Assembly (NCBI GenBank): GCA_032718475.1
Contig: JAUCBJ010002457.1
Span: 1-22,822 of the forward strand
Length of the DNA: 22,822 nt
Origin: Nemertoderma westbladi
Lineage: Eukaryota > Xenacoelomorpha > Nemertodermatida > Nemertodermatidae
Direction of reading: 5' to 3'
Positions within the stretch are counted from its first letter, which is position 1; each line of letters starts with the position of its first letter. Shown piece by piece: positions 1 through 8,566 of this stretch. The notes below the pieces were generated by a model, which saw only the letters and a program-made list of their open reading frames with translations, was not told the origin of the DNA and made no database searches. Made by a program: the position numbers and the translations under genes.

Positions 1-1
1 A

Positions 2-157
2 ACTACGTGTGACGCTCTCGACTGGGGACACGAGTACAACAATGTAGAAAACGACTGGAACCACGTTCCCGATAGAGCCACCGGACGATCAGGTTTGCGT
101 TCGGCCTCGGCCACCCCAGCCGGTAGCTATTACTCCCCCCTCGAACTTGGAGAGTAA
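2..157 (+). CDS. C-terminal end of an unidentified protein (partial, enters from the left)
   Basis: One frame is open from base 2 to a TAA at 155-157, giving the last 51 residues of a protein that begins outside the window. The segment is clearly richer in GC than the AT-rich DNA that starts right after it, as expected of a coding exon beside non-coding sequence. The peptide starts TTCDALDWGHEYNNVENDWN and ends SYYSPLELGE. It is hydrophilic, rich in Asn, Asp, Trp and Ser, with no membrane segment or metal-binding pattern. I do not recognise the family. Whether it is one terminal exon or the end of a longer open exon cannot be told. It could be a chance open frame in a GC-rich patch, but 51 codons without a stop and the sharp change in composition at the stop favour real coding sequence. 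Confidence 0.4.
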   Translation, partial: TTCDALDWGHEYNNVENDWNHVPDRATGRSGLRSASATPAGSYYSPLELGE

Positions 158-204
158 TCGTATTTCAAATAAGTTAAAATCGTTCTAAATCTAAATTTAC
201 TTAT

Positions 205-640
205 CGTACAATGAAAGAGACTTCCTATATTAATTAAGGTTATTTTTTATATAGAATTATCGTACAATGTAAGAGACTTCCTATATTAATTAAGGTTATT
301 TTTTATATAGAATTATCGTACAATGAAAGAGACTTCCTATATTAATTAAGACTTCCTATATTAATTAAGGTTATTTTTTATATAGAATTATCGTACAATG
401 AAAGAGACTTCCTATATTAATTAAGACTTCCTATATTAATTAAGGTTATTTTTTATATAGAATTATCGTACAATGAAAGAGACTTCCTATATTAATTAAG
501 ACTTCCTATATTAATTAAGGTTATTTTTTATATAGAATTATCGTACAATGAAAGAGACTTCCTATATTAATTAAGACTTCCTATATTAATTAAGGTTATT
601 TTTTATATAGAATTATCGTACAATGAAAGAGACCATATAA
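205..640. repeat. Tandem repeat, 56-bp then 75-bp units
   Basis: Units starting CGTACAATGAAAGAGACTTC begin at 205, 261, 317, 392, 467, 542 and 617. The first two periods are 56 bp and the next four are 75 bp. The longer unit arises because a 19-bp stretch (GACTTCCTATATTAATTAA) is doubled inside it. The last copy decays after about 640, and a diverged echo (GAATTATCGTGCAA) lies at 661-676. Units are very AT-rich and nearly identical, so the expansion is recent. The array may be in the 3' flank of the gene ending at 157 or form a 5' leader of the LINE that starts near 1011. Confidence 0.95.
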
Positions 641-1010
641 TTATTAAGTTTAATTTTATTTAGAATTATCGTGCAACCATATAGATAATTCTAGAAAATA
701 CACTAATATCCACCGTTTATTACAAATGTCTTGTTACATCGTAAATTTATATATTGATAAGTTAGGGTCTACGCTAAACTAAATACATATATTTTTAAGT
801 TTTCCCCAAGCTGGCAAACGTTAGAATGTACACTGGTCTGTATTCAATTCTTTTGTGCTCCATTGATAGCCGCTGTAGTTTTAATTACTCACTCTAAGTA
901 AGAACACAACCTCAACCCCCCCCCCCCCCCCCTACCCCTTTTTTAACCTACCCTCCTAATATTCTACACTCATTCTCTAGCACTCTCCCTACACTAACCC
1001 TTCTAATACT
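641..1010. other. Non-coding leader before the LINE, with a 17-C run
   Basis: No gene is visible. The stretch is AT-rich up to about 900, then pyrimidine-rich, with an uninterrupted run of 17 C at 916-932 and further C/T-rich sequence to the LINE start codon at 1011. It is probably the 5' untranslated region of the LINE, but no element boundary or target-site duplication could be fixed. Confidence 0.5.
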
Positions 1011-1661
1011 ATGAATGACAGTAACTGCGATCTTTGCTTCTCAAAATTCATAATATCTGACCTAAAACTAAAATGCGACCTTTGCGATTTAACTTACCAC
1101 TTTCAATGTGGATCCTGTCTTACTCAGCAGGAGGCAAATCAATTTATAAATACATCCCATCCAAATAACATATGGTGCATTTATTGCTACATAAAATTAT
1201 TTCCATTTGCAAGCGTCAGTGATGACGATGATGATATCTTTGACTGTGAGTCTGCTAATCTTAATATTAACTTTGACAATGATTTAACTAATCCCGCATT
1301 TAATGATATCGATCCAGACATTCATTTAATTAATAATATAATTTCCCAAGATTATTACACTGCTGAAACATTTGATAAAAAATTTAGCAATTTCGATAAT
1401 GCCAAATCTCTCTCAGTTTTTCATGTTAATACCCAAAGTCTACCGGCTCATAAGGGCGAAATAACTGATTTTTTGGAAACTATGAATACTAAATTTGACG
1501 TGATTACATTCTCAGAAACCTTTTTATGTAGTAATTCTAATCTTTCAGAAACTCAATTTCCCGGTTATGAGCTGGTATCACAAGACACTCGGGAAACTAA
1601 ACGAGGAGGTACTGCAATTTTTATTAGAAAGAATTTGAATGTACTGGGCGGAATGACTTGA
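1011..1661 (+). pseudogene. LINE polyprotein part 1: PHD-type finger and N-terminal endonuclease
   Basis: The piece has 216 residues from an ATG. Residues 6-59 carry C6-C9, C22-C25, H30-C33 and C56-C59, the C4HC3 spacing of a PHD finger; such fingers are known in the first ORF of CR1 elements and are thought to act in nucleic-acid or protein binding. An aspartate run (71-75) begins an acidic linker rich in Asn and Asp to about residue 130. From residue 135 the APE-type endonuclease starts with SVFHVNTQSLPAHKGEI. N140 and E169 (in FSETFL) match the family's conserved Asn and catalytic Glu, and RGGTAIFIR near 198-206 is another family block. The frame ends at TGA 1659-1661, just where the next piece takes over, so the stop results from a one-base deletion. 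Having the finger in the same frame as the endonuclease, not in a separate ORF1, is the unusual point. Confidence 0.88.
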
Positions 1662-2560
1662 GAATACCCGGGCCAGAAAATTGTTGGGTGGAAGTTAAAC
1701 GACCTCACCCTAATAAGCCGCTAATAATTGGTTGTCTGTATGTTTCTCAGTCAATTGATCGCCATAATTTTATTGATAATCTTGAACACTTATTATCAAC
1801 GCTGGCTGATAGTGGTTATGATGTGATAATAACTGGTGATATGAATATCAACCTAATTTCAACGTGTAAATTAACCCACACTTACCTTCAAACTATAAAT
1901 TCCAACGGTTTTAAACAAATAATAACTAAGCCAACGCGTATTAAAAGTAAAAACCCAACCCTGTTGGATCACATCATAACCAATATCAACACTTCTATAT
2001 GTAATGAGGGTGTTTTTTTAACAGAAATTGCCGATCACTTACCTACATTTTTAATTTTAACCGATTATGCGAATTACTTTAGGCCTGATACTGCTAAATA
2101 TATTCATGACTATTCGAATTTTAATCGCACAACATTTTTGGCTGATCTTTTAAACGTAAACACATGGTCCTATGATAATTCGAATAATCGCCTGGTTGAT
2201 CGCTTTGATATTTTCTACTCTGACCTAAGTGCGGTATGTAAAAAACATGCTCCCCTCAAAAAGTGTTCAAAAAAATCAGTTCCACGTAAACCATGGCTAT
2301 CGGCTGCGCTGCTCAAATCCATTAATAAAAAAAATAAACTGTATGCAAAATATGTCAACAACCCAACCTTAATCAATCATAGTTTGTACAAGGCCTATAG
2401 AAATCGACTGACCACTACCCTGCGGGCCGCCGAACGGGAGTATTACACCTCCCAATTCCATAACAATAAATCAAACATGCGGAAAACTTGGCGCACAATA
2501 AATGATGCACTGGCCGGAATTCAAAAAATTGTATTCCACGTAAACTTTTTGTATCAATAA
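1658..2560 (+). pseudogene. LINE polyprotein part 2: C-terminal endonuclease and linker
   Basis: This continues the endonuclease in the next frame. There is no true start: the first codon is TTG and the piece makes sense only joined to the one before. ENCWVEV and IIGCLYVS lead into TGDMNINL (D61 and N63 of this piece), then LLDHIITN (D104-H105) and ADHLP (D126-H127). These are the order and residues of the APE-type nuclease that nicks the target; the last block is usually SDH, so Ala replaces Ser beside the catalytic pair. From about residue 150 a basic linker follows with KPWLSAALLKSINKKNKLY and YYTSQFHNNK, standard between nuclease and RT in these LINEs. The frame drifts off after NDALAG; an A run at 2523-2528 marks the shift into the RT frame. 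Confidence 0.88.
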
Positions 2561-4266
2561 ATAACAATGAGTCGATTATAACAGATCCTACATGTATGGC
2601 GGAATCATTTAACTCATTTTTTACATCCATAGGACCTTCTCTATCAAGTGATATCCCTACTTCTCCTCGTTGTCCATTACGCCACATTCAGCACAAAAAA
2701 TCAAATTCATTTGCACTCATTAATACTACTCCAGTTGAAGTACAATATTACTTATTACAAATAAATGAAGCTTCAGCGTCGAATGACAAATGTCCAACGA
2801 AACTTATAAAAACAGCTGCACATATATTATGTGGTCATATTTCGGAACTAATTAATCTAAGTATCAAACACGGTTTTTTCCCGAATTCTCTCAAGGTAGC
2901 AAAAGTAACCCCAGTTTTTAAATCTGGTGACCCATGTCTTAAGACTAATTATCGCCCTATTTCTTTACTGCCGGTATTGAGCAAAGTGTTTGAACGCATA
3001 ATATATGTCCAGCTGGCCTCTTACTTGGATAAATATTTAATATTAAATAGCTGTCAATTCGGATTTAGGAAAAAATATACTACATCATATGCTATTTTAG
3101 ACATAGCAGAAAAATTACGCGATTTTTTAGATAAAAAAATGTCGTCCTGCGCCATATTTATTGATCTTAAAAAAGCGTTTGATACGCTGGATCACGGTAT
3201 TCTCGTAAATAAACTGAACAGCTATGGTATCAGGGGGGCCCCCCTGCAGCTATTTTCCGATTATCTCTCCAACCGATCCCAATTTGTTACAATAGACAGA
3301 TGCAACTCGACCCTGCTCCCAATTATCTGCGGCGTTCCACAAGGTTCGATCCTTGGGCCGATCTTATTCCTCATATACATTAATGATCTTCCAAACGCAT
3401 CAAATTTCATGACAACCCTTTTCGCGGATGATACAAGTCTCTTAAAATCCATAAAAAATTTACCAACACTTATTAACTCTGTAAATCATGACATTATTGA
3501 TATTATTGAATGGCTGGATGATAATAAATTATCACTGAACCTAAAAAAAACTGAATATACCTTGTTCACAAACTCATCCCTGTCCCAGGAGGCTCTGCCA
3601 AAAGTGAAAATTAAAAATTCTGTAATAGAAAAAGTATCATATACAAAGTATTTGGGAGTTTTAATTGACAGTAAACTAAATTTTAAAGAACATATATCTT
3701 ATATATTGAGAAAGGTTTCTAAATCTTCAGGAATATTTTACAGGCTTCGCCACATTTTTCCGCCACACATCCTACGAATGCTATTTTTCGCACTTATATA
3801 TCCATATATCCAGTACGCCATTATTGTCTGGGGTAGTACTTCTCCGTCGTTACTGAAACCTCTAAGAGTCAAAGTAAACAAAGTACTTAGAGTTATCACC
3901 TTCAGCCATTGGCAGACCTCATCTCTTCCTATTTATCAACAACTCCATATACTCCCATTAGAACAATTATACAAATATCAGGTGTACAATATAATGTTTG
4001 ATATAAATAACAACATTTCATCCCCACTGGCTCCCCTATTTCATAGAGCTTCTTCAATCCATTCTTATAATACTCGCTTTTCAGCATCTGGATTATTTCA
4101 CCCTCCAAATATTCGACTAAGAGTTGCGGAACAATCTCTATCCTTCCAAGGGCCCCGATTATGGAACTCTTTACCCAATTCATATAGGGTAATTAAAAGT
4201 AAACCTATATTCTTAAAAAATATAAAAAATGGTCTTTTATTTAATCCTAATCAGTTCCAGGATTAA
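2522..4266 (+). pseudogene. LINE polyprotein part 3: reverse transcriptase
   Basis: The frame is open from about 2521; the first ATG is at 2596, but the true reading continues from the upstream frame. Counting from that ATG (556 residues), the RT fingers and palm show VTPVFKSGD (105-112), NYRPISLLPVLSKVFERII (118-136), FIDLKKAFDTLDH with catalytic D190, GVPQGSILGP (246-255) and FADD (276-279, the catalytic Asp pair). The thumb and C-terminal part include YTKYLGVLIDSKLNFKEHIS, then HSYNTRFS and GPRLWNSLPNS, blocks common to Jockey and CR1 proteins. No RNase H follows. All catalytic aspartates remain, so the enzyme looks functional apart from the upstream frameshifts. It ends at TAA 4264-4266, followed by a short AT-rich region with (AT)n. 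Confidence 0.93.
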
Positions 4267-4322
4267 ATATCATATATATATATTAATACATATATATCTC
4301 TAGAATCTAAACCTTTTGAGAA

Positions 4323-5213
4323 CCCGGGCGCACCCGGGCACGTTGTCTCGCTCACTCATTGTGGGCCTTCATTAAATCTACCCGGGCGCGGGGTCACGCT
4401 CACTCCCTGTGGGCCTTTATTAAATCTACCCGGGCACGGGGTCACGCTCACTCCATGTGGGCCTTTTTTAAATCTACCCGGGCGCGGGGTCACGCTCACT
4501 CTTTGTGGGCTTTATAAAATGTACCCGGGCGCGGGGTCACGCTCACTCTTAGTGGGCCTATATTAAATCTACCCGGGCGCGGGGTCACGCTCGCTCTTGG
4601 TGGGCCTTTGTTGGATCTACCCGGGCGCGGGGTCACGCTCACTCTTAGTGGGCCTTTATTAAATCTACCCGGGCGCGGGGTCACGCTCACTCTTAGTGGG
4701 CCTTTATTAAATCTACCCGGGCGCGGGGTCACGCTCACTCTTAGTGGGCCTTTATTAAATCTACCCGGGCGCGGGGTCACGCACACTCTTAGTGGGCCTT
4801 TATTAAATCTACCGGGGCGCGGGGTCACGCTCACTCTTTGTGGGCCTTTATTAAATCTACCCGGGCGCGGGGTCACGCTCACTCTTTGTGGGCCTTTATT
4901 AAATCTACCCGGGCGCGGGGTCACGCTCACTCTTAGTGGGCCTTTATTAAATCTACCCGGGCGCGGGGTCACGCTCACTCTTAGTGGGCCTTTATTAAAT
5001 CTACCCGGGCGCGGGGTCACGCTCACTCTTAGTGGGCCTTTATTAAATCTACCCGGGCGCGGGGTCACGCTCACTCTTAGTGGGCCTTTATTAAATCTAC
5101 CCGGGCGCGGGGTCACGCTCACTCTTAGTGGACCTTTATTAAATCTACCCGGGCGCGGGGTCACGCTCACTCTTAGTGGGCCTTTATTAAAACTACACCG
5201 GGCGCGGGGTCAC
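4323..5213. repeat. 48-bp minisatellite, 18 units
   Basis: A CCCGGG-anchored unit repeats at 4333, 4381, 4429, 4477, 4524, 4572 and then every 48 bp to 5148, with a partial last copy ending near 5213. One unit is 47 bp (4477-4523). Each unit has CCCGGGCGCGGGGTCACG, CTCACTCTTAGTGGGCC and an AT-rich TTTATTAAATCTA. Left units vary more than the middle ones, and the right edge is disrupted by an insertion, the usual picture of a minisatellite homogenised in its centre. Because 48 is a multiple of three, long frames are open on both strands; these are most likely by-products. The array starts 56 bp after the LINE stop codon, so it may be part of that element's 3' UTR. Confidence 0.97.
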
Positions 5214-5215
5214 AC

Positions 5216-5460
5216 TTCGAAGTAGTCATCATCAACATCACTGACTTGTCAAATGTTTAGTAAGTTATTATCCCCCAGTAAACCCATAAAAATACAGTTT
5301 ATAGTAATAAAAAATACCTAATATAAATAAAATTTATAAAATACAAATAAATAACAATATAAATTTATGTATAGATAATTAATTAATATATCAGATAATG
5401 CCAAAAATCGCAGTCGACCGCATTTGCTTTTTACTCATTCGGCACTTCTAACTCTTCCAA
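5216..5460. other. AT-rich spacer, no gene seen
   Basis: Only simple AT-rich sequence is visible, with repeated AATATAAATAA-like words between 5310 and 5400. No open frame, splice signal or known repeat was recognised. Confidence 0.6.
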
Positions 5461-5602
5461 GAATATCCTATCCTACCTTACGCTATCCTCCTATCTACCC
5501 TATCCTATCCTATCTTACTCTATCCTACCCTATCATATGTCCTACTCTATCCACCTAACCTACCCAGCCTATCCTAACCCTATCCTATCTAACCCTATTA
5601 TA
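5461..5602. repeat. Degenerate TATCC-type simple repeat
   Basis: Words such as CCTATCC, CTACCC and TATCCTA recur in an irregular 5-bp rhythm over about 140 bp, giving a pyrimidine-rich top strand. It looks like an old (CCTAT)n microsatellite eroded by substitutions. Confidence 0.8.
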
Positions 5603-5639
5603 ATCTAACTGTATCCTTGTCCCATTCCCTTCCTCTGAA

Positions 5640-5832
5640 ATATCCATCCACCCTCCCTGGTGGGCAGCCGTCCACTAGCAATGCTACTAGGTTGCCCTCC
5701 TTTACCTATATATATATATATTATATTTATATATATACTGATATATATTACAATAATTATGTGTGCTTTAACTATTATGTTTATGTTTATATGGGTAAAA
5801 ATAAATAAATCAATCAAATCAAATCAAAAACC
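5640..5832 (+). mobile_element. Probable retroelement 3' end with (ATCAA)-type tail
   Basis: A mixed segment (5640-5705) containing GGTGGGCAGCCGTCC leads into a TA-rich microsatellite (5706-5750) and ends in AATAAATAAATCAATCAAAT and further ATCAA repeats at about 5800-5830. Non-LTR retrotransposons and LINE-dependent SINEs often end in short A-rich repeats like this. It could be the true 3' end of the LINE starting near 1011, in which case the minisatellite and the TATCC repeat lie in its 3' UTR, or it could be a separate insertion. No target-site duplication was identified. Confidence 0.4.
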
Positions 5833-5885
5833 GGGACAGAGGTCTAAGTTTTAAGTTATCAACCCAATACTTTCTTTCTTCCTCA

Positions 5886-6071
5886 TTACTCAAATTTATG
5901 CTTTTTTATTAGCGCATATAGTGGTGCAGCTCGTCCATGTGTCCGGTGAAGTTCACAGTACTTCTTATAACGTTCCGGATTTGTTGCTTTAAGCCAATCA
6001 TCCCGTTTTCTACCTGGTACTGGGGGCCCTGCAAATACTCTAAGAAGTTTTTCTCGAAAATTTATCACAAA
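5886..6071 (-). CDS. Probable terminal exon of an unidentified gene
   Basis: On the minus strand a splice acceptor with a polypyrimidine stretch (CCCTTCCCTGCAG) is followed by an open frame of 61 codons ending in a stop at the low-coordinate end. The peptide starts FVINFREKLLRVFAGPP, continues PGRKRDDWLKATNPERY and ends GRAAPLYALIKKHKFE. It is strongly basic, with balanced residues that look protein-like, not like translated AT-rich repeat. The frame also stays open 12 codons upstream of the acceptor, to a stop at 6105-6107, so a longer exon is possible. There is no ATG at its beginning, so it must be a downstream exon. I do not recognise the family; a transposase or transposon accessory protein cannot be excluded. 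No clear AATAAA signal follows within the next 150 bases on this strand. Confidence 0.45.
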   Translation of the reverse strand, partial: FVINFREKLLRVFAGPPVPGRKRDDWLKATNPERYKKYCELHRTHGRAAPLYALIKKHKFE

Positions 6072-6399
6072 CTGCAGGGAAGGGTCGGCTGGTAATCTTT
6101 CATATCAAGCAAGCAAAAGCAAACAGTCGGCCTAGCCGGAGGCGACCCGAAGGCTCCTCTTTCGATAGCTGCTACCCGAGGGTAGGGGTGGGCGCTACTC
6201 CTATCCCAAGATTTGCTCCCTATATATTTATATATAATTATGTAAAATGTTATATGATTATATCTGTTGGGAACATAAGTGAAAATGCCACATGTTAAGA
6301 TACATTGTTAATATAGTAGTGGTACGTACTTCGTACTTATCTGTTGTGCATAACTGTTGATATTTAATTGATTATTTAAGTTGAAAAGATCTTGTTAGT

Positions 6400-6560
6400 G
6401 TTCATGAGTACACAGCAGGGGTGTGGTCGGTACTCCTGTAATTTTCTGGAACTCATTTTATCGATCTCAGTGGATGAAAGGCTGAGTGGACCCTGGCGGG
6501 GCTGAACCTACAACCATTAGATTGCATGCCCAGCGCTCAACCAACTGAGCTACCCCCGCC
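6400..6560 (-). mobile_element. tRNA-derived SINE
   Basis: The minus strand from 6560 to about 6489 reads as a tRNA-like head: GGCGGGG at the start can pair with CCCCGCC at its end, box A is TAGCTCAGTTGG and box B is GGTTCAGCCCC, the two internal RNA polymerase III promoter elements. Anticodon and T arms do not fold cleanly, so it is not a working tRNA. The following CAGCCTTTCATCCACTGAG and ATCGATAAAATGAGT resemble the central part of SINEs described in lophotrochozoans such as cephalopods. The unit may extend to about 6262 (GGGAACATA), but its 3' end and target-site duplications were not fixed. Confidence 0.7.
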
Positions 6561-6574
6561 ATCTAGTGGTTCAG

Positions 6575-7080
6575 AAATAGTGGTTCATTCCTCAGTCTAG
6601 TTTCTTCATATTTTTTGGAATTAGGAACAAAAGCCCTTGTAATAATTGTATTAGTGTTATTAAATTGGCTATTGTAAGAAGTCACTACATATAATCTACT
6701 GATGGCGAGTTTAAGATATTGTTTCATTACGTTATCAACAATTGTTGTCATATTGGGAATACAAGATACAAAAGGTAAGTAAATCCCTTATTTCACATGG
6801 TTTCAGATAATAATAGATACAATACACTTACACGATACAATATACTTTCCTATATTAATTTTGTGGCACTGTGACACTTATAAGGTGAGGGTTCTCACAC
6901 AGTGTTCTAAATCCAGTTGTTACCAACTCTCGGATATTCGCATTATAACAATCAATTAAGAAAAACACAGAGTAATGTAATGCGTAATGACATGACCGTT
7001 AAATGAGTTAAATTTGAGTTAAATGAGACAAATTTGGTTCAGCATCAATGAAATCTTGTTGGCAAAAACGAACATAACCT
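6575..7080. other. No gene seen
   Basis: AT-rich sequence with short open frames only. The TAAATGAGTTAAATTTGAG and GTTAAATGAGACAAATTTG words near 7001-7040 form a small local duplication. Some of this may be the upstream, unrecognisably decayed part of the Gypsy remnant that becomes readable at about 7085. Confidence 0.5.
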
Positions 7081-7845
7081 GCATGATGACTTAGCATTTT
7101 CTGAATTGTCTATTTGAGAGAAGGTAGTGGACGATATCCTCATCCATACAACTGATTTCCATGAACACATAAACTCACTACTTTAAACTCTGCAGCATTA
7201 TCTCCCGAAGGGATTAGTCTAAATCAAGCCAAATTAAATTTGCCATTTCTGAAGTTAAATTTGTATGTAACAGAGTTGGATTGGACGCGATGGAATTAAA
7301 GCTGACGCAAGTCAACTCTGTTATTCGTGAGTTTCCCATACAACATTGTCTCTGTGAGCTCAGATCCTTCTTTGGTATAGTTAACAGGCGGGAATATTTT
7401 TCTAGGATATTAGTTTTACCATACCAGTTTTCCTGGAATCCCAATTACAAAGGTCAATGATGCCCTCTGTCCTCCAGTTGCTGTACTTAATTAAGCCATT
7501 CGACACCAATCTCCCATCTCTGTACCAATCTCCCATCCATTGATGCCTCTCGAACTATGGAACTTGGGTTCATTCTACTATTGAGACACTATGATATTTT
7601 TAATCTCATTCAATGAAGATCTAGATTTGTTTCCGACACGGAATTGAGATATGCGATTGTTGAATTGGAACTGCTGGGCTGGCCATCTTGTATGCAGTAC
7701 AGCAATGTTGGCAATAAATCAAGTTAAATAAACTTAAATTATTCAACTGATCATAAACCATAGATATCAATATTGAATGATAAATCAATATCATGAATTG
7801 ATAATCTGAGGTTGCTTAGAATGAAGTAAAAACTTATATCTACCA
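7081..7845 (+). pseudogene. Ty3/Gypsy pol remnant: reverse transcriptase and RNase H
   Basis: Several frames read in turn give a Gypsy pol segment. VVDDILIHTTDFHEHIN at 7124 on is the RT active-site box (usually YVDD), followed by LPKGISLNQAKLN. DGIKAD and then FPIQHCLCELRSFFGIVN match the stretch where Gypsy RTs read roughly 'P.K...I..FP.P.....LRSFLG'. Near 7635 SDTELRYAIVELELLG begins the RNase H domain, and STDHKP, ISILNDKSIS and IDNLRLLRMK follow at about 7748-7830. Stops and frameshifts occur every 20-60 codons, so this is long dead. The order RT then RNase H and the wording of the RNase H blocks identify Gypsy rather than Copia or a LINE. No LTRs, integrase or gag were found; the remnant stops where the CAATTG element begins at 7866. 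Confidence 0.82.
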
Positions 7846-7865
7846 AGTCGTATGTGAATGACAGA

Positions 7866-8286
7866 GTAATTGCCCCCCGGAGAATTGTCGTACGGAAAAT
7901 TCCCCCTGGACAATTGCACTCACTAACACTTACCTTCCCAACAATTAATCGCCCTCAAGGAAAATCCATTTTATATTTTAAAAAATTCATGTTTGCTATT
8001 TATGTGCTCAATAATTCCGATATCTTCCATACAAATTAAAAGTTTAGAAATGATGATCAAGGTTAATATTATAACTTGAATTTCATAAAACCATATAGGC
8101 AAACATTCAAAGGATTTCAAAATTTAAAAATATATTCTGTAATTAAGGTATCTGGGGGCAATTTTCCAGGGAGAAATTGTCCGAGGAGCAATTGGCCGGG
8201 GACAATTGTCTGTGGGGCAACTGTCCAGGGGGCAATTGTCAAGGGGGCAATTGTCCAGGGGGTAATTGTCCGGGGGGCAATTGTCC
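7866..8286. mobile_element. Foldback/MITE-like element with CAATTG subterminal repeats
   Basis: The left end (7866-7918) has TAATTGCCCCCCGG, AGAATTGTC, AATTCCCCCTGG and ACAATTGC. The right end (about 8153-8286) carries at least eight units of about 15 bp of the form GGGGGCAATTGTCCAG in the opposite sense. The two ends are therefore inverted repeats made of short tandem units around the palindrome CAATTG, enclosing about 235 bp of AT-rich sequence without coding capacity. This architecture is that of foldback-like, non-autonomous DNA transposons. No clear target-site duplication was found. Confidence 0.65.
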
Positions 8287-8363
8287 TAGATCCAGCTGAG
8301 GATAAGCTACAGCATCTCGGCTGTGCTAATAATATATTGGTGATTGGGCAATTGATCAATGGG

Positions 8364-8474
8364 CAACCGACCCTATTGGGTCTCGACCGTCCTGGTAGCT
8401 CAGTATACACACCCGGCTGGTGATAACCGGAAGTTTGAAACCTAGGTACCGGCTATCGTCCCCCAATAGGGTTG
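8364..8474 (+). mobile_element. tRNA-like unit enclosed by a perfect 11-bp inverted repeat
   Basis: ACCCTATTGGG at 8370-8380 is matched by its exact reverse complement CCCAATAGGGT at 8462-8472. Between them lies a tRNA-like segment with a box A-like TGGTAGCTCAGT (8393-8404), a possible anticodon stem CCGG/CCGG and a box B-like AAGTTTGAAACC (8431-8442). The T arm does not fold well, so this is a degenerate tRNA pseudogene or SINE head, not a functional tRNA. Why it sits within an inverted repeat is unknown. Confidence 0.45.
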
Positions 8475-8566
8475 ATATTTTTCGCTATGGAGAGCATTAT
8501 CATATTGTCCTATTACATTATATATTTAATTCACCGTCACTCATCCCACAACAATTCACTTATTAA

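Larger units (their letters stand above)
1011..4266 (+). mobile_element. CR1/Jockey-type non-LTR retrotransposon, nearly intact
   Basis: A single long coding region lies in three successive frames: 1011-1661, about 1658-2560 and about 2522-4266. In order it encodes a PHD-type zinc finger, an acidic linker, an APE-type endonuclease, a reverse transcriptase and the C-terminal domain typical of CR1/Jockey elements. There is no RNase H. Each frame change corresponds to loss of one base: one near 1640-1660, the other in the A run at 2523-2528. Without them the frame would run about 1,087 codons. Members of these families copy their RNA into a nicked target site by target-primed reverse transcription. 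The few lesions suggest a young insertion, or sequencing errors in an intact one. Clade assignment is by motif recognition only; Jockey, CR1 and Rex/Babar relatives were not separated. Confidence 0.92.

Noticed and set aside
205-640. CRISPR-like array
   Set aside because: Units adjoin without unique spacers, and the DNA is eukaryotic.
1640-1661. Programmed -1 frameshift in the LINE
   Set aside because: No slippery heptamer or downstream structure is evident, and a second lesion of the same kind lies at an A run; simple one-base losses explain both.
3261-4183. Minus-strand frames within the LINE RT
   Set aside because: They are antisense to a reverse transcriptase with all its motifs.
4496-5225. 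Two long repetitive frames, 224 codons on minus and 205 on plus, as proteins
   Set aside because: Both come from a 48-bp tandem unit whose length is a multiple of three and which has no stop in these frames; they overlap on opposite strands and there is no other sign of coding.
5605-5854. Short frames in the TATATA region
   Set aside because: Low-complexity translations (YIYIY) of a TA microsatellite.
6489-6560. Functional tRNA gene
   Set aside because: The acceptor ends pair but anticodon and T arms do not, and a SINE body follows.
8117-8410. Minus-strand frame with TIAP repeats as a protein
   Set aside because: It translates the CAATTG tandem units of the foldback element and overlaps a tRNA-like unit.
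8393-8445. Functional tRNA gene
   Set aside because: Box A and box B are recognisable but the T arm does not fold and the acceptor stem is absent.
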